A DNA stretch of 64,000 nt from Sphingomonas phyllosphaerae (GCA_036946405.1 JAQIJC010000001.1:2363001-2427000); one strand, 5' to 3'. Positions 1 to 10,724 are shown, numbered from the stretch's first letter. Notes: generated by a model from the sequence alone, not told the origin. Numbers and translations: made by a program.

Positions 1-1
1 C

Positions 2-1687
2 ACCGCCGGCATCGAAAGCGCAGGGCTGAGACCGATTCAGCCGTGGCTGGCGAAGATCCGCAAGGTCGACAAGGCCGGCTATCCCGCGCTGCTCGCCGAG
101 GCCGACCGCAACGGCGTCGACATTCCGTTCGGCCTGTACGTCGGGCAGGACGACAAGGACCCGGACACCTATGCGGTCAATTTGATGCAGAACGGGCTGG
201 GGATGCCCGACCGTGATTATTATCTGTCGACCGACGCCAAGCTGATGCAGACCAAGGCCGCCTATCAGGCGCACCTTGCGAAGCTGCTGACGCTGGCGGG
301 CGAGCCGAACGGCGAGGCGCGCGCCGCCGCGTTGGTGGCGTTCGAGACCGAGCTGGCGCGTGTCCACTGGACGCGCATCGACAGCCGCGACGCCGACAAG
401 ACGTACAACAAGATGACGCTGGAGCAATTGCGCCAGAGCGCGCCGGGCTTCGACTTCGCGACCTTCCTCAAGGCCGAGAAGGCGAGCGCGCCGACGCTGA
501 TCGTCGCGCAGCCGACCGCGATCACCGGCACCGCCAGGCTGATCGCCGCCACGCCGATCGCGGTGCTGCGCGACCAGTTGCTGGTGCGCAGCCTCGACGG
601 TTTCGCCGACGTGCTGCCCAAGGCGATCGATGCCGAGAGCTTCGCGTTCAACGGTACGGTGCTGAGCGGCACGCCGCAGCAGCGCGAGCGCTGGAAGCGT
701 GGCGTCAGCTTCACCTCGGAGGCGCTGACCGACGAGGTCGGCAAGGTCTATGTCGCGCGCTATTTTCCGCCCGAAACCAAGGCGGCGGCGGACGAGATGG
801 TCAGGAACGTGCTCGCCGCGCTCGGCCACCGCGTCGAGAAGCTCGACTGGATGGCGCCCGAAACCAAGCAGAAGGCGCTGGCCAAGCTGGCCGCCTTCAC
901 GCCGCGGATCGGCTATCCGGACCAATGGCGCGATTATTCGAACCTCGAGGTTCGCGCCAATGACGCGTTCGGCAACATGTTGCGCGCCAACCAGTGGCGG
1001 CATGACTATAACGTCACCAAGCTCGGCAAGCCGATCTATCGCTGGGAATGGGGCATGGCGCCGATGACGGTGAATGCGCAGGCCAATTTCGGGCTGGTCG
1101 CAATCACCTTCCCGGCGGCGATCCTCCAGCCGCCGTTCTTCGATCCAAAGGCCGACCCGGCGGTCAACTACGGCGGGATCGGTGCGGTGATCGGGCACGA
1201 GATCAGCCATCATTTCGACGATCAGGGTGCCAAGTACGACAGCAAGGGGCGGCTGACGCAATGGTGGACCGATGGCGATGTCCAAAAGTTCAAGGCGCTC
1301 AGCGAGCGGCTGGCCCGGCAATATGACGCCTATGAGCCGCTGCCGGGGATGCATGTGAAGGGTGAGCTGACGCTTGGCGAGAATTCGGCCGACCTCGCCG
1401 GTCTCGCCGCCGCGCACGATGCCTATGTCGCGACGCTTGGCGGCAAGCCCGCGCCGGTGATTGATGGCTTCACCGGCGACCAGCGCTTCTATCTCGGCTG
1501 GGCGCAGGTGTGGCGGCGCAACTATCGCGAGGCGAACCTGCGCCAGCGCCTGCTCACCGACCCGCACGCGCCGTCGGAGCAGCGCGGCAATATCGTGCGC
1601 AACATGGATCCATGGTACTCGGCCTATAATCCGCAGCCCGGCCAGAAACTGTATCTCGCGCCCGATGCGCGGGTGCGGATCTGGTGA
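2..1687 (+). CDS. M13 family zinc metallopeptidase (neprilysin/PepO-like), 5' truncated by the window edge
   Basis: This is the C-terminal 561 residues of a zinc endopeptidase that in this family is usually exported and cleaves peptides. The frame is already open at base 2, so the start codon and probable signal peptide lie outside; M13 proteins are near 700 residues, so roughly 120 are missing. The zinc motif HEISH is at 1196-1210 within a GHEISHHFDDQG stretch, and the second motif ENSADLAG, carrying the third zinc ligand and the catalytic aspartate, follows about 60 residues later. A C-terminal RxNxxRxxDxW-like segment (RGNIVRNMDPWYSAY) is typical of bacterial M13 enzymes. The family call is firm; the substrate is unknown. 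The next gene starts 17 bp downstream on the same strand. Confidence 0.95.
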   Translation, partial: TAGIESAGLRPIQPWLAKIRKVDKAGYPALLAEADRNGVDIPFGLYVGQDDKDPDTYAVNLMQNGLGMPDRDYYLSTDAKLMQTKAAYQAHLAKLLTLAGEPNGEARAAALVAFETELARVHWTRIDSRDADKTYNKMTLEQLRQSAPGFDFATFLKAEKASAPTLIVAQPTAITGTARLIAATPIAVLRDQLLVRSLDGFADVLPKAIDAESFAFNGTVLSGTPQQRERWKRGVSFTSEALTDEVGKVYVARYFPPETKAAADEMVRNVLAALGHRVEKLDWMAPETKQKALAKLAAFTPRIGYPDQWRDYSNLEVRANDAFGNMLRANQWRHDYNVTKLGKPIYRWEWGMAPMTVNAQANFGLVAITFPAAILQPPFFDPKADPAVNYGGIGAVIGHEISHHFDDQGAKYDSKGRLTQWWTDGDVQKFKALSERLARQYDAYEPLPGMHVKGELTLGENSADLAGLAAAHDAYVATLGGKPAPVIDGFTGDQRFYLGWAQVWRRNYREANLRQRLLTDPHAPSEQRGNIVRNMDPWYSAYNPQPGQKLYLAPDARVRIW

Positions 1688-1704
1688 TCGGCTGACCGAC
1701 GGTG

Positions 1705-4122
1705 ATGCGGCTCGCCACGATCGAGAAGGAACGCCGGTGGCTCGACGGCGGAGTCGCCGCGCTGGCGATCGCCGGCGTCGCCGGGATGGCCGCGGCCGCG
1801 CTGATCCTGTGGCTGGTGGGCGATGCGCTGGTCGCGGGCGGCTTCCTCGCGGCGGCTTTGGTGCTGGCAGGCGCGGGCGCAGCGGTCGTGCGGCTGCGAC
1901 GCGCCACCGACGCGGCGGTTCTGGTCAGTTATGACTGGGAATTGCTGCGGGTCATGGCGGAGGCGAGCCCGGACGGCGTCGCGATTACCGACCGCAGCGG
2001 GCGGCTGGTGTGCGCGAACGATCAATATGAGCAGCTCTTCGCGGGCTTTCCGACCCCGCCGTCGCTACCGCTGGCCGGCGATGGCGCGGGCGAGCTGGAG
2101 GTGGCGGGGCGCACCGCCTGGCGCGACGGAAAGGCGCATGTCACGCTGAAGGGCGCGGTCGGGATGATCGAGGCGACGATCGTCCGGGCGGGGCAGCAGC
2201 AGGATGTGCTGATCTGGCGCTTCGCGAGCCGCACCGTGTCGCCGGGGCTGCCGGCACGATTGATGGAGGCGCTGGACGGGGTGCTCGGCGCGCAGCTCGG
2301 TGCGGCGGGCGTCATGGCCGCGCTCATAACGGCCGAGGGCTATGTCATCTCGGCAAACGCGGTGCTGCAGATACGCGCCGCGCCGTCCGCGGATCGGCGG
2401 ATCATCGGCGAGGATCTCGCCGGTTTCCTGGCCGAGGACGAGGCCGGGCTGGTCCGTTTCGTCGCGGAGGGAAGCGCCGCGACGCCGTTGCGGCTCGTGC
2501 AGATTCCGCTTGCCGACGATCCGGAAGCGACGATCCTCGTCGCGCTGATCGATAGCGATCCATCGATCGCCGGCGCGTCGGGCGACGGGATCGAGGCGCT
2601 GCTGATGCTGATGCCGTTCGGTGTCGCGCTGGTCGATCGCGAGGGGCGCTTTCTCCAGATGAACAGCGCGTTCGCGCGCGCGGCCAACGTCAATGCCGGT
2701 GCGCCGCCGATCTACCCCGGCGATCTCGTCGTGCGCGAGGACAAGAGCGCGGTTGCCGATGCGATCCGCCGCTTCGCGAGCACCGCGGCGCGCTCGACCG
2801 ATCTGGCGGTGCGCCTGAAGGGGCATCCCGACGAGCCGGTCGCGCTGTCGATCGCCGCCGCGCGCGGGCTGGGCGACGCTGCGGTATTGCTGAGCCTCAA
2901 GGACAATGGCGAGGAAAACCGTCTGAAGCGCGAGGTGGCGCAGGCGACCAAGATGCAGGCGGTCGGCCAATTGGCGGGCGGTGTCGCACACGACTTCAAC
3001 AACATCCTGACCGCAATCATCGGGCATTGCGACCTGATGCTGATGCGCCATTCGCCTGGCGACAGCGATTACGACGACATCCAGCAGATTCGCGCCAATT
3101 CGAACCGCGCCGCCAGCCTGACCCGGCAGTTGCTCGCCTTTTCGCGCCAGCAGACACTGCGGCCGCAGGTGTTGCAACTGCCCGACGTCGTTTCCGAGGT
3201 GTCGAACCTGTTGCGCCGGCTGATGGGCGAAACCGTGACGATGGAGGTCAAGCACGGGCGCGATCTCGGTGCGGTACGTGCCGATCCGGGGCAGCTCGAG
3301 CAGGTGGTCGTCAATCTGGCGGTCAACGCGCGCGACGCGATGCTCAGCACCGGCACCAGCGGCAAGCTGACGATCCAGACCCGTTCGGTGCCGATCGGTG
3401 AGATCCGCCGTCGCGGCGATATCATTCCGGCGGGCGATTACACCGCGCTGGAAATCTCCGACACCGGCACCGGCATCCCGCCGGAAGTGTTGCCCAAGAT
3501 CTTCGAGCCGTTCTTCACCACCAAGGAAGTGGGCAAGGGCACCGGGCTCGGGCTCTCGACCGTTTACGGCATCGTCAAGCAATCCGGCGGATTCATCTTC
3601 GCCGATTCGCGTCCGGGACGCGGCGCGACCTTCACCATCTATCTGCCGGTCCACACCGCCGGCGTTCCGGATGCGGTGACCGTCGCTGCGCAAGCCAAGC
3701 AGGCCGCGCGCCACCGTTCGGGGGACCTGTGGGGCAGCGGCACGATCCTGCTGGTCGAGGACGAGGACATGGTCCGCGCGGTCGCCGAGCGCGCGCTGGC
3801 GCGGCAGGGCTATACCGTGCTCGCCGCGGAAAATGGCGAGGCGGCGATGGAGTTGATGCAGGGCGTCGACCGGCCGACGCTGGTCATTTCCGACGTGATG
3901 ATGCCGTTGATGGATGGTCCGACACTCGCGCGGCAGCTGCGCAAGATCCATCCCGGAATCCCGATCCTGTTCATGTCCGGCTATGCCGAGGAGCAATTGC
4001 GGCGCTCGATCGATCTCGACAACGTCGCCTTCCTCCCCAAGCCCTTTTCGGTGCAGCAGCTTGCGGAGGCGACCCGCGACGTGCTGGTCGCGCAGGATGG
4101 GGCATCGCGGCCCGAGGCGTAA
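1705..4122 (+). CDS. cckA: Hybrid sensor histidine kinase, CckA type
   Basis: An 805-residue membrane hybrid kinase. Two hydrophobic segments near residues 15-57 are followed by PAS-like domains (around residues 77 and 300), a HisKA domain with His429 in [17 protein letters not shown], an HATPase with [10 protein letters not shown] (N box), DTGTGIP and [13 protein letters not shown] (G boxes), and a C-terminal receiver with Asp730 in [10 protein letters not shown] and the lysine in FLPKPF. The HDFNN H-box and [14 protein letters not shown] in the receiver are hallmarks of CckA, which in alphaproteobacteria feeds phosphate through ChpT to CtrA and CpdR to control the cell cycle and polarity. 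An in-frame GTG precedes the chosen ATG at 1702. A receiver-only gene follows 89 bp downstream. Function is inferred from the family. Confidence 0.93.
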   Translation: MRLATIEKERRWLDGGVAALAIAGVAGMAAAALILWLVGDALVAGGFLAAALVLAGAGAAVVRLRRATDAAVLVSYDWELLRVMAEASPDGVAITDRSGRLVCANDQYEQLFAGFPTPPSLPLAGDGAGELEVAGRTAWRDGKAHVTLKGAVGMIEATIVRAGQQQDVLIWRFASRTVSPGLPARLMEALDGVLGAQLGAAGVMAALITAEGYVISANAVLQIRAAPSADRRIIGEDLAGFLAEDEAGLVRFVAEGSAATPLRLVQIPLADDPEATILVALIDSDPSIAGASGDGIEALLMLMPFGVALVDREGRFLQMNSAFARAANVNAGAPPIYPGDLVVREDKSAVADAIRRFASTAARSTDLAVRLKGHPDEPVALSIAAARGLGDAAVLLSLKDNGEENRLKREVAQATKMQAVGQLAGGVAHDFNNILTAIIGHCDLMLMRHSPGDSDYDDIQQIRANSNRAASLTRQLLAFSRQQTLRPQVLQLPDVVSEVSNLLRRLMGETVTMEVKHGRDLGAVRADPGQLEQVVVNLAVNARDAMLSTGTSGKLTIQTRSVPIGEIRRRGDIIPAGDYTALEISDTGTGIPPEVLPKIFEPFFTTKEVGKGTGLGLSTVYGIVKQSGGFIFADSRPGRGATFTIYLPVHTAGVPDAVTVAAQAKQAARHRSGDLWGSGTILLVEDEDMVRAVAERALARQGYTVLAAENGEAAMELMQGVDRPTLVISDVMMPLMDGPTLARQLRKIHPGIPILFMSGYAEEQLRRSIDLDNVAFLPKPFSVQQLAEATRDVLVAQDGASRPEA

Positions 4123-4211
4123 ACAGCTGCCTGAAATTGGTGATCTTTCGTATCGTACTGGCCATCTGACAGCGGTTGCGTGTGCGCGAGAGCGCGCTAT
4201 GGCATTCCGCC

Positions 4212-4559
4212 ATGACGATGCGTGTGCTTTTGGTCGAAGACGAACCGTTAATTGCGATGATGCTCGAGGATTTTCTCGACGCACTCGACAAGACCCATGC
4301 CGGTACGGCCGACAGCGTCGCCGCCGCGCTGCCGATGGTCGAGGCGGGCGGTTTCGACGCCGCGATCCTCGACGTCAACCTGCGTGGCGGGGAGAAGAGT
4401 TTCGCGATCGCCGACGCCCTCGCCGAGCGCAACATCCCGTTCGTCTTTGCGACCGGCGGCGGCGGTGACGAGATCGCCGTGACGCATCGTCAGCGCCCGC
4501 GTTTGGCCAAGCCGTTCACGATCGACGGTGTCGACAAGGCGCTCAGCGAACTCGCCTGA
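4212..4559 (+). CDS. Single-domain response regulator with a FATG motif
   Basis: A 115-residue stand-alone receiver with no output domain. The acidic pocket is VEDEP near the N terminus, the phosphoacceptor is Asp54 in AAILDVNL, the conserved threonine is in FVFATGGGG and the lysine in LAKPF. The FATG string resembles the FAT GUY single-domain regulators of alphaproteobacteria (for example SdrG of Sphingomonas, which acts in the general stress response), but the aromatic residue that should follow is replaced by glycines. The ATG at 4212 leaves a normal receiver N terminus ([12 protein letters not shown]); an upstream in-frame GTG at 4176 would add an unlikely 12-residue extension. It follows cckA on the same strand and may be co-transcribed. 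Whether CckA is its partner cannot be told from sequence. Confidence 0.9.
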   Translation: MTMRVLLVEDEPLIAMMLEDFLDALDKTHAGTADSVAAALPMVEAGGFDAAILDVNLRGGEKSFAIADALAERNIPFVFATGGGGDEIAVTHRQRPRLAKPFTIDGVDKALSELA

Positions 4560-4609
4560 CGCATAATACTTGCGCAACGCCCGCCTTCGGCGACATAGGC
4601 GTGCGCATC

Positions 4610-6331
4610 ATGACCCAGACCTTCGACAAGTCCCGCCTGCCGAGCCGCCACGTGTCGGTCGGCCCCGAACGCGCACCGCACCGCAGCTATTATTATGCGA
4701 TGGGGCTGACCGAGGAGGAGATCGCGCGCCCGTTCGTCGCGCTCGCCTCCGCGGGCAACGACAGCGCGCCGTGCAACACCACGCTCAACGCGCAGGCCGA
4801 TGCCGCGCGGCGCGGCGTCGAGCAGGGCGGCGGGATGCCGCGCCGCTTCAACACGATTACGGTCACCGACGGGATCGCGATGGGGCACCAAGGGATGAAA
4901 TCCTCGCTGGTCAGCCGCGAGGTGATCGCCGATTCGGTCGAGCTGTCGGTACGCGGCCACTGCTACGACGCGCTGGTCGGCTTCGCGGGTTGCGACAAGT
5001 CGCTGCCCGGCATGATGATGGCGATGCTGCGGCTCAACGTGCCGTCGATCTTCGTCTACGGCGGCTCGATCCTCCCCGGCCGCTTCCACGATCGCGACGT
5101 GACCGTCGTCGACGTCTTCGAGGTCGTCGGCAAGTACGCGGCCGGCGCCTGCCCCTTGTCCGAGGTGCACGAGCTGGAGAAGGTCGCGTGCCCGGGGCAC
5201 GGCGCGTGCGGCGGGCAGTTCACCGCCAACACGATGGCGTGCGTCGGCGAGGCGATCGGCTTGTCGCTGCCCAACAGCAACATGGTCCCGGCGCCGTTCA
5301 CGACCCGCGAACAGATCGCGGTCGCGGCCGGCGCGCAGGTGATGGAGCTGGTCGCACGCAACCTGCGGCCCCGCGACATCTGCACGCGCAGCGCGTTCGT
5401 CAACGCCGCGCGCGTCGTCGCGGCGACCGGCGGCTCGACCAACGCCGCGCTGCATCTGCCCGCGATGGCCAGCGAGGCCGGGATCGACTTCGACCTGTTC
5501 GACGTTGCCGAGGCATTTAAATCAACGCCTTACATCGCTGACCTAAAACCGGGTGGCAAGTATGTCGCCAAGGACATGTACGAGGCCGGCGGCGTCTATA
5601 TGTTGATGAAGACGATGCTGGCCGGCGGGCTGCTCGATGGCGAGTGCCTGACCGTCACCGGCAAGACGCTCGGCGAGAACATCGACGAGGTGACGTGGAA
5701 CCCCGACCAGAAGGTCATCTACGACGTCGCGACCCCGATTACCCCGACCGGCGGCGTCGTCGGGCTGCGCGGCTCGCTCGCCCCCGACGGCGCGATCGTC
5801 AAGGTCGCGGGGATGCACCGCCTGCAATTCGAGGGGCCGGCGCGCTGCTTCGATTGCGAGGAGGACGCCTTCGCCGCGGTCGAGGCGCGGCAGATCGCCG
5901 AGGGCGAGGTCATCATCATCCGCTACGAAGGCCCCAAGGGCGGGCCGGGGATGCGCGAGATGCTCTCCACCACCGCCGCGCTCTACGGGCTCGGGATGGG
6001 CGAGAAGGTCGCGCTCATCACCGACGGGCGCTTTTCGGGCGGTACGCGCGGCTTCTGCATCGGCCATGTCGGGCCGGAGGCGGCCGAGGGTGGCCCGATC
6101 GCGCTGGTCGAGGACGGCGACCCGATCCGCATCGACGCCGAGGCCGGGACGATCGACCTGCTCGTCGACGAGGGCCTGCTCGCCGAGCGGCGGGCCCGCT
6201 GGCAGGGGCGCGAGAACGACTATGGCGCGGGCGCGCTGTGGCGCTATGCGCAGAACGTCGGCCCGGCGTACAAGGGCGCGGTGACGCACCCCGGCGCCAA
6301 GGCGGAGCGGCACGTCTTCGCGGATATCTGA
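4610..6331 (+). CDS. ilvD: Dihydroxy-acid dehydratase
   Basis: Cytoplasmic iron-sulfur enzyme that dehydrates 2,3-dihydroxy-isovalerate and 2,3-dihydroxy-3-methylvalerate to the 2-keto acids of valine, isoleucine and leucine synthesis. The 573 residues contain the three cluster cysteine contexts expected of the family: [21 protein letters not shown] and [15 protein letters not shown], and the C-terminal [20 protein letters not shown] use the ATG at 4610 ([14 protein letters not shown]); a GTG at 4601 is also in frame. The gene stands alone, 50 bp after the receiver gene, and is followed by an inverted repeat at 6354-6436. No other branched-chain pathway genes lie in the window. Confidence 0.97.
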   Translation: MTQTFDKSRLPSRHVSVGPERAPHRSYYYAMGLTEEEIARPFVALASAGNDSAPCNTTLNAQADAARRGVEQGGGMPRRFNTITVTDGIAMGHQGMKSSLVSREVIADSVELSVRGHCYDALVGFAGCDKSLPGMMMAMLRLNVPSIFVYGGSILPGRFHDRDVTVVDVFEVVGKYAAGACPLSEVHELEKVACPGHGACGGQFTANTMACVGEAIGLSLPNSNMVPAPFTTREQIAVAAGAQVMELVARNLRPRDICTRSAFVNAARVVAATGGSTNAALHLPAMASEAGIDFDLFDVAEAFKSTPYIADLKPGGKYVAKDMYEAGGVYMLMKTMLAGGLLDGECLTVTGKTLGENIDEVTWNPDQKVIYDVATPITPTGGVVGLRGSLAPDGAIVKVAGMHRLQFEGPARCFDCEEDAFAAVEARQIAEGEVIIIRYEGPKGGPGMREMLSTTAALYGLGMGEKVALITDGRFSGGTRGFCIGHVGPEAAEGGPIALVEDGDPIRIDAEAGTIDLLVDEGLLAERRARWQGRENDYGAGALWRYAQNVGPAYKGAVTHPGAKAERHVFADI

Positions 6332-6353
6332 GGGGCGCACATGTCTCTCAATT

Positions 6354-6436
6354 CGTCATCCCGGACTTAATCCGGGATCCCGCTTCTTACTTCTGACGCA
6401 ATGAAGCGGGGTCTCGGATCAAGTCCGGGGCGACGA
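6354..6436. repeat. Inverted repeat, CCGGACTT(G/A)ATCCGG family
   Basis: Two imperfect arms of about 33 bp face each other: the left begins with cgtcatcccggacttaatc and the right ends with gatcaagtccggggcgacg. Related units appear at 26576, 51717 and 63400, so this is a dispersed REP-like family. It lies just after the ilvD stop and could act as a transcription barrier or mRNA stabiliser; that role is inferred. Confidence 0.8.
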
Positions 6437-6490
6437 GTGTTGGCGAACGAACCGCTTCACTCCGCCGCCGCCAGCGGGTAGGCGGCGGTG

Positions 6491-7864
6491 ATGATCCCGA
6501 TCGCCGGAACCCCCGTGCTTACCGCCGCCGAGATGCGCGCGGCGGAAGCCGCCGTCATCACCAGCGGCACCAGCGTCGATACACTGATGCAGCGTGCCGG
6601 CGCAGGCATCGCCGACGCCGTCCGGCGGCTGGCCGGTGTCAACGAGGTGCTGGTCCTGTGCGGTCCCGGCAACAACGGCGGCGACGGCTATGTCGCCGCC
6701 GCGCGGTTGCACGCCGCGGGGCGCACGGTTCGCGTCGCCGCCTCCGCCGAACCTCGCACGCCCGCCGCGATCGCCGCCCGCGCCTTGTGGACGGGCGCGG
6801 TCGAGCCGCTCGCGACGGTCGCCCCCGCACCCGTGCTGGTCGATGCGCTGTTCGGCACCGGCCTGTCGCGCGCGCTAGAAGAAGACACAGGTTCGTCGCT
6901 CAAACGTTTGGTTGAACAGACTAATTTGGCCATCGCGGTTGACGTGCCGAGCGGCGTCGCCACCGACGATGGCGCGCTGCTCGGCGACGTTCCGACCTTC
7001 CACGTCACGCTCGCGCTCGGCGCGGCCAAGCCCGCGCACCTGCTCCAGCCCGCCGCCGCGCGCTGCGGCGCGGTGCGCGTGATCCCGATCGGCGTCGCAG
7101 CCAGAAGCGCCACGCACATCCTCGCGCGACCCGATCTTCGCGCTCCGGCGGTCAACGCGCATAAATTCACGCGCGGGATGGTCGCGGTCGTTCGGGGGCG
7201 GATGGCCGGCGCCGCACAACTGGCGGCGCGCGCGGCGATGCACGCCGGCGCAGGGTATGTCGAACTGCTTGGTGCGACGATCCCCGGCGCGCCGCATGCG
7301 CTGGTCCGCCGCCGCTGCGATGCGGAGGCGCTCGCCGATCCACGCATCGCGGCGCTGCTGATCGGTCCCGGGCTCGGCCGGGACGACGCGGCGCGCGTGC
7401 TGCTCGATCAGGCGCTCGCTACCGATCACCCGCTGGTGATCGACGGCGACGCGCTTCATCTGGTCAGCCCCGAGCGGCTTTGCGAGCGTAGCGCGCCGCT
7501 GATCCTCACCCCGCACGCCGGCGAATTCACCGCCTTGTTCGGCGCGCCGACCGGCAGCAAGCTTGCCGCCGCCCGCGACGCAGCGATGCGGGCACAGGCC
7601 ATCGTGGTCTTCAAGGGACCCGATACCGTCATCGCCGCGCCCGATGGTAGTGCGATCATGGCCGGTGAGGCGACCTCATGGCTGTCGACGGCGGGCAGCG
7701 GCGACGTGCTCGCCGGCGCGATCGCGGCGATGCTGGCGGGGGGACGCGCGCCGCTCGACGCTGCGGCGGCCGGAGTCTGGCTGCACGCCGCGGCGGCCCG
7801 CCGGCTCGGCCCCGCGTTCATTGCCGACGACCTCGTAACGGCCCTGTCGGGAGCGCGCGCATGA
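6491..7864 (+). CDS. nnr: Bifunctional NAD(P)H-hydrate epimerase / ADP-dependent NAD(P)H-hydrate dehydratase
   Basis: Repairs hydrated NADH and NADPH: the N-terminal YjeF domain (about residues 1-200) epimerises the R and S forms and the C-terminal ribokinase-fold domain (about 215-457) dehydrates S-NAD(P)HX using ADP. Visible motifs are GPGNNGGDGYVAARLH in the epimerase half, and LTPHAGEF and STAGSGDVLAGAIAAMLA in the kinase-fold half. At 457 residues it is somewhat shorter than E. coli Nnr. ATG 6491 is preferred to the GTG directly before it. The stop overlaps the start of the next gene in an ATGA, so the methyltransferase is probably translationally coupled. Confidence 0.95.
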   Translation: MIPIAGTPVLTAAEMRAAEAAVITSGTSVDTLMQRAGAGIADAVRRLAGVNEVLVLCGPGNNGGDGYVAAARLHAAGRTVRVAASAEPRTPAAIAARALWTGAVEPLATVAPAPVLVDALFGTGLSRALEEDTGSSLKRLVEQTNLAIAVDVPSGVATDDGALLGDVPTFHVTLALGAAKPAHLLQPAAARCGAVRVIPIGVAARSATHILARPDLRAPAVNAHKFTRGMVAVVRGRMAGAAQLAARAAMHAGAGYVELLGATIPGAPHALVRRRCDAEALADPRIAALLIGPGLGRDDAARVLLDQALATDHPLVIDGDALHLVSPERLCERSAPLILTPHAGEFTALFGAPTGSKLAAARDAAMRAQAIVVFKGPDTVIAAPDGSAIMAGEATSWLSTAGSGDVLAGAIAAMLAGGRAPLDAAAAGVWLHAAAARRLGPAFIADDLVTALSGARA

Positions 7865-9039
7865 CCACGATCGTTCGCGTCGCCGCGCGCGGCGAGGGCA
7901 TTGCTGACGATGGCCGGCATGTAGCGTTCGCCGCGCCGGGCGACTCGCTTGCCGCCGATGGCACGGTCGTTCGTGGCCCGCACCATCTCGACCCGCCGTG
8001 CCGGCATTATCCCGAATGTGGCGGCTGCCAGCTCCAGCATCTCGACGATGTCGCCTGGTCCGGATTCATCGTCGATCGCATCGCTTCCGCGCTCGAGGCG
8101 CAGGGCGTGCGCGCACCGATCCGCGCGCCAGCGCTCTCGCCGCCGCGCACGCGTCGCCGCGCCTCGCTGCACGTCGAGCCGTCGGGCCGGATCGGCTTCA
8201 CCGCCGAGCGCAGCCACCAGATCGTCGATCTTCACGAATGCCATGTGCTCGCGCCCGAGCTGTTCGCCTTGGTCCGCCCGCTCAAGCGCTTGCTCCCGAC
8301 TTTCAAGGCGAAACGGCGGCTCGACGTCCATCTGACGCTCGCCGACCAGGGCGTCGACGTGCTGGTGAAGGGCGTCGCGCCGGAGGGGTTGGCGCATCAC
8401 GATGCGCTCACCGCTTTCGCGCAGGCGCACGGCGTCGCCCGCATCGCCTTCGACGACGGCATGGGACCGGAGGTGCGTTGGGAGCCCGAGCCGGTGACGA
8501 TCACGCTCGGCGGCGTCGCGGTGCCGCTACCGCCGGGCGCGTTCCTGCAAGCGACCGTCGAAGGCGAGGCGGCGCTGGTCGCGGCCGCGCGCGAAGCCGT
8601 GCAGGGCGCGCGGGTCGTCGCCGATCTGTTCGCCGGCCTCGGCACCTTCGCGCTATCGCTCGACGCGCGCGTTTATGCGGCAGAGGGCGCGCGCGACGCG
8701 ATCATGGCGCTCAAGGCCGCGGCGGGGCGTGCGCAGCGGCCAGTGTTCACCGAGCACCGCGACCTGTTTCGCCGCCCGTTGACCACGGCCGAACTCGACC
8801 GTTTCGACGCGATCGTCCTCGACCCGCCGCGCGCCGGAGCACGCGAGCAGGTGCTGCAACTCGCCGCGTCAAAGGTCGCGAGGATTGGCTATATTTCCTG
8901 CAATCCCGGCAGCTTCGCGCGTGATGCGCAGGAGTTGTGTAAGGGCGGCTACACGCTCGACTGGGTGCAGCCGGTTGGTCAGTTCCGCTGGTCGACGCAC
9001 GTCGAACTGGCGTCGCGCTTCAGCCGGTCGCCGGGGTAG
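7861..9039 (+). CDS. SAM-dependent RNA 5-methyluridine methyltransferase, RlmD/TrmA family
   Basis: A 392-residue enzyme that methylates C5 of a uridine in rRNA or tRNA. The N-terminal cysteines in [14 protein letters not shown], with a further one in HECHV, match the 4Fe-4S cluster of RlmD-type enzymes. The SAM site is [13 protein letters not shown], followed by [11 protein letters not shown] and [14 protein letters not shown], which holds the catalytic cysteine. The protein is shorter than E. coli RlmD and its N-terminal TRAM-like part is reduced, so RlmD versus RlmC or another site cannot be settled. The start overlaps the nnr stop (ATGA). The last 61 bp overlap the 3' end of truA on the opposite strand. 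Confidence 0.9.
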   Translation: MTTIVRVAARGEGIADDGRHVAFAAPGDSLAADGTVVRGPHHLDPPCRHYPECGGCQLQHLDDVAWSGFIVDRIASALEAQGVRAPIRAPALSPPRTRRRASLHVEPSGRIGFTAERSHQIVDLHECHVLAPELFALVRPLKRLLPTFKAKRRLDVHLTLADQGVDVLVKGVAPEGLAHHDALTAFAQAHGVARIAFDDGMGPEVRWEPEPVTITLGGVAVPLPPGAFLQATVEGEAALVAAAREAVQGARVVADLFAGLGTFALSLDARVYAAEGARDAIMALKAAAGRAQRPVFTEHRDLFRRPLTTAELDRFDAIVLDPPRAGAREQVLQLAASKVARIGYISCNPGSFARDAQELCKGGYTLDWVQPVGQFRWSTHVELASRFSRSPG

Positions 9040-9770
9040 AGCGCCTTCACGAAGAATAGCCCGTCGGGCGGCGCGTTCAGCCCCAGCCGCCCGCGATCTG
9101 CGGCGCGCAGCGCGTCGCCAAGATCGTCGACCGACCATCGGCCCATCCCGACCAGCGCGAGGCAGCCGACCATCGAGCGCACCTGATGGTGGAGGAACGA
9201 CCGCGCCTCGACCCGGGCGATCACCCGGTCGCCGTCGCGCACCACCTCGAACCAGTCGATCGACTTGAGCGGGCTCGCCGCCTGACAATGCGCCGAACGG
9301 AAGGTAGTGAAGTCATGCGCGCCAACCAGCACCTGCGCGCCCGCGTGCATCGCGGTGGCGTCGAGCGGCTGAGGGATCTGCCACGCGAGCCCCTTCTGGA
9401 AGGTCAGCGGGGAGCGACGATTGACGATCCGATATTCATAAGCGCGCGCAAGGCACGAGAATCGCGCGTGAAATTCTTCGTCCACCTCGACGCAGTCGAG
9501 GATGGCGATCGGCGCCGGCCGCAGCCGCGCGTTGAGCGCCTCGCCCAGCCGGAACGCACCGATCGGCTTGGCGATGTCCAGATGCGCGCGCATCCCCAGC
9601 CCGTGGACGCCGGCATCGGTGCGCCCCGCGCAATGCACCACGACCTGCTCGCCGGTGACCGCGAGCGCCGCTTCCTCGATCGTCTGCTGAACGCTGGGCC
9701 CATGCGCCTGCCGCTGCCAGCCCATGAACGGCCGGCCGTCGAACTCGACGGTCAGCGCATAACGCGTCAC
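8979..9770 (-). CDS. truA: tRNA pseudouridine(38-40) synthase
   Basis: Isomerises U38-U40 in the anticodon stem-loop of many tRNAs. The 263 residues begin [12 protein letters not shown] and carry the catalytic aspartate in [14 protein letters not shown], followed by the family segments [16 protein letters not shown] and [11 protein letters not shown]. Length is normal. The start ATG overlaps the fmt stop by 4 bp, so the two are one operon. Its 3' end runs 61 bp into the uracil methyltransferase gene on the plus strand, an overlap of two RNA-modification genes tail to tail. Confidence 0.97.
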   Translation of the reverse strand: MTRYALTVEFDGRPFMGWQRQAHGPSVQQTIEEAALAVTGEQVVVHCAGRTDAGVHGLGMRAHLDIAKPIGAFRLGEALNARLRPAPIAILDCVEVDEEFHARFSCLARAYEYRIVNRRSPLTFQKGLAWQIPQPLDATAMHAGAQVLVGAHDFTTFRSAHCQAASPLKSIDWFEVVRDGDRVIARVEARSFLHHQVRSMVGCLALVGMGRWSVDDLGDALRAADRGRLGLNAPPDGLFFVKALYPGDRLKRDASSTCVDQRN

Positions 9771-10672
9771 AGCTGCGTACCGACCGGGATCGGAAAGCCG
9801 CGCAACAACTCCGCCACGCTCATCACCCCGCGTCCGGCGCGCTGCACCCGCGTGGGCCGGATCGCCCTATTGCCGCACGCGATCGTCAACATGTCGTCGA
9901 GCACCTCACCCGGCGGCCCGTCCCCCGCCGCCATTTCGGCTTCGAGCACCTTCATCCGTTCGCCCTGATGCTCGAAGAACGCGCCCGGCACCGGACAAAA
10001 GGCCGCAACCTGCCGCACCACCTGCGCGGCACCCGCTCCGAAATCGATCCGCGCCTCGTCCTTGCGGATCTTTTCGGCGTAGGTGATGCCGTCCTCCGGC
10101 TGCACAACGGGCGGGTAGGCATCGGGGTCGCGCAACACCTCCGCCATCAGATGCGCGCCCATTATTGCTAGTTCTTCCGTCAGTTGTCCGGCGTTCTTGC
10201 CATCGATCGACGTCCGCCCCTCCAGCCGCACCGGCCCGGTGTCCAGCCCGGCTTCCATCTGCATGATCCCGACTCCGGTCTCGGCATCGCCGGCGAGGAT
10301 CGCGCGCTGTACCGGCGCCGCGCCCCGCCAGCGCGGCAGCAGCGAGCCATGAACGTTGAGGCATCCCAGCCGCGGTGCGTCCAGCACAGCCCGTGGCAGG
10401 ATCAGCCCATACGCCGCGACGACCGCGACATCGGCGTCGTGCGCCGCGAACGCCGCCTGCGCCTCGGCGTCGCGCAACGTCACCGGCGTTCGCACCGGTA
10501 CGCCCAGTTCCTCCGCCCGGGCATGCACCGGTGAGCGCACCAGCTCGCGGCCGCGCCGCCCGCCCGGCCGCGGTGGCTGGCTATACGCCGCCACGACGTC
10601 ATGCCCGTCCGCCACCAGCGCCTCCAGCGTCGGCACCGCGAACGCCGGAGTTCCCATGAAGATGATCCGCAT
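9767..10672 (-). CDS. fmt: Methionyl-tRNA formyltransferase
   Basis: Formylates initiator Met-tRNA with 10-formyltetrahydrofolate. The 301-residue protein starts [19 protein letters not shown] and contains the formyltransferase signature [19 protein letters not shown] with the catalytic Asn/His and [18 protein letters not shown] 10672 is chosen; a GTG at 10687 would add five residues. It heads the fmt-truA pair and is divergent from recR, with 52 bp between the two starts. The deformylase gene def, which often sits with fmt, is on the other side of recR on the plus strand. Confidence 0.97.
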   Translation of the reverse strand: MRIIFMGTPAFAVPTLEALVADGHDVVAAYSQPPRPGGRRGRELVRSPVHARAEELGVPVRTPVTLRDAEAQAAFAAHDADVAVVAAYGLILPRAVLDAPRLGCLNVHGSLLPRWRGAAPVQRAILAGDAETGVGIMQMEAGLDTGPVRLEGRTSIDGKNAGQLTEELAIMGAHLMAEVLRDPDAYPPVVQPEDGITYAEKIRKDEARIDFGAGAAQVVRQVAAFCPVPGAFFEHQGERMKVLEAEMAAGDGPPGEVLDDMLTIACGNRAIRPTRVQRAGRGVMSVAELLRGFPIPVGTQL

Positions 10673-10724
10673 CGCTTCTCTCGACACGCTGGCGGCGCGC
10701 CGCGCAACCCCCTATCTGTTCCGC

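Noticed and set aside
2065-4284. A 739-codon open frame on the minus strand opposite cckA, and similar long opposite-strand frames at 29509-31521, 44606-46975, 52490-54301 and 13607-15274
   Set aside because: They mirror well-identified genes. High GC at third positions removes stops from the opposite frame; the translations are rich in Arg, His and Asp with no domains.
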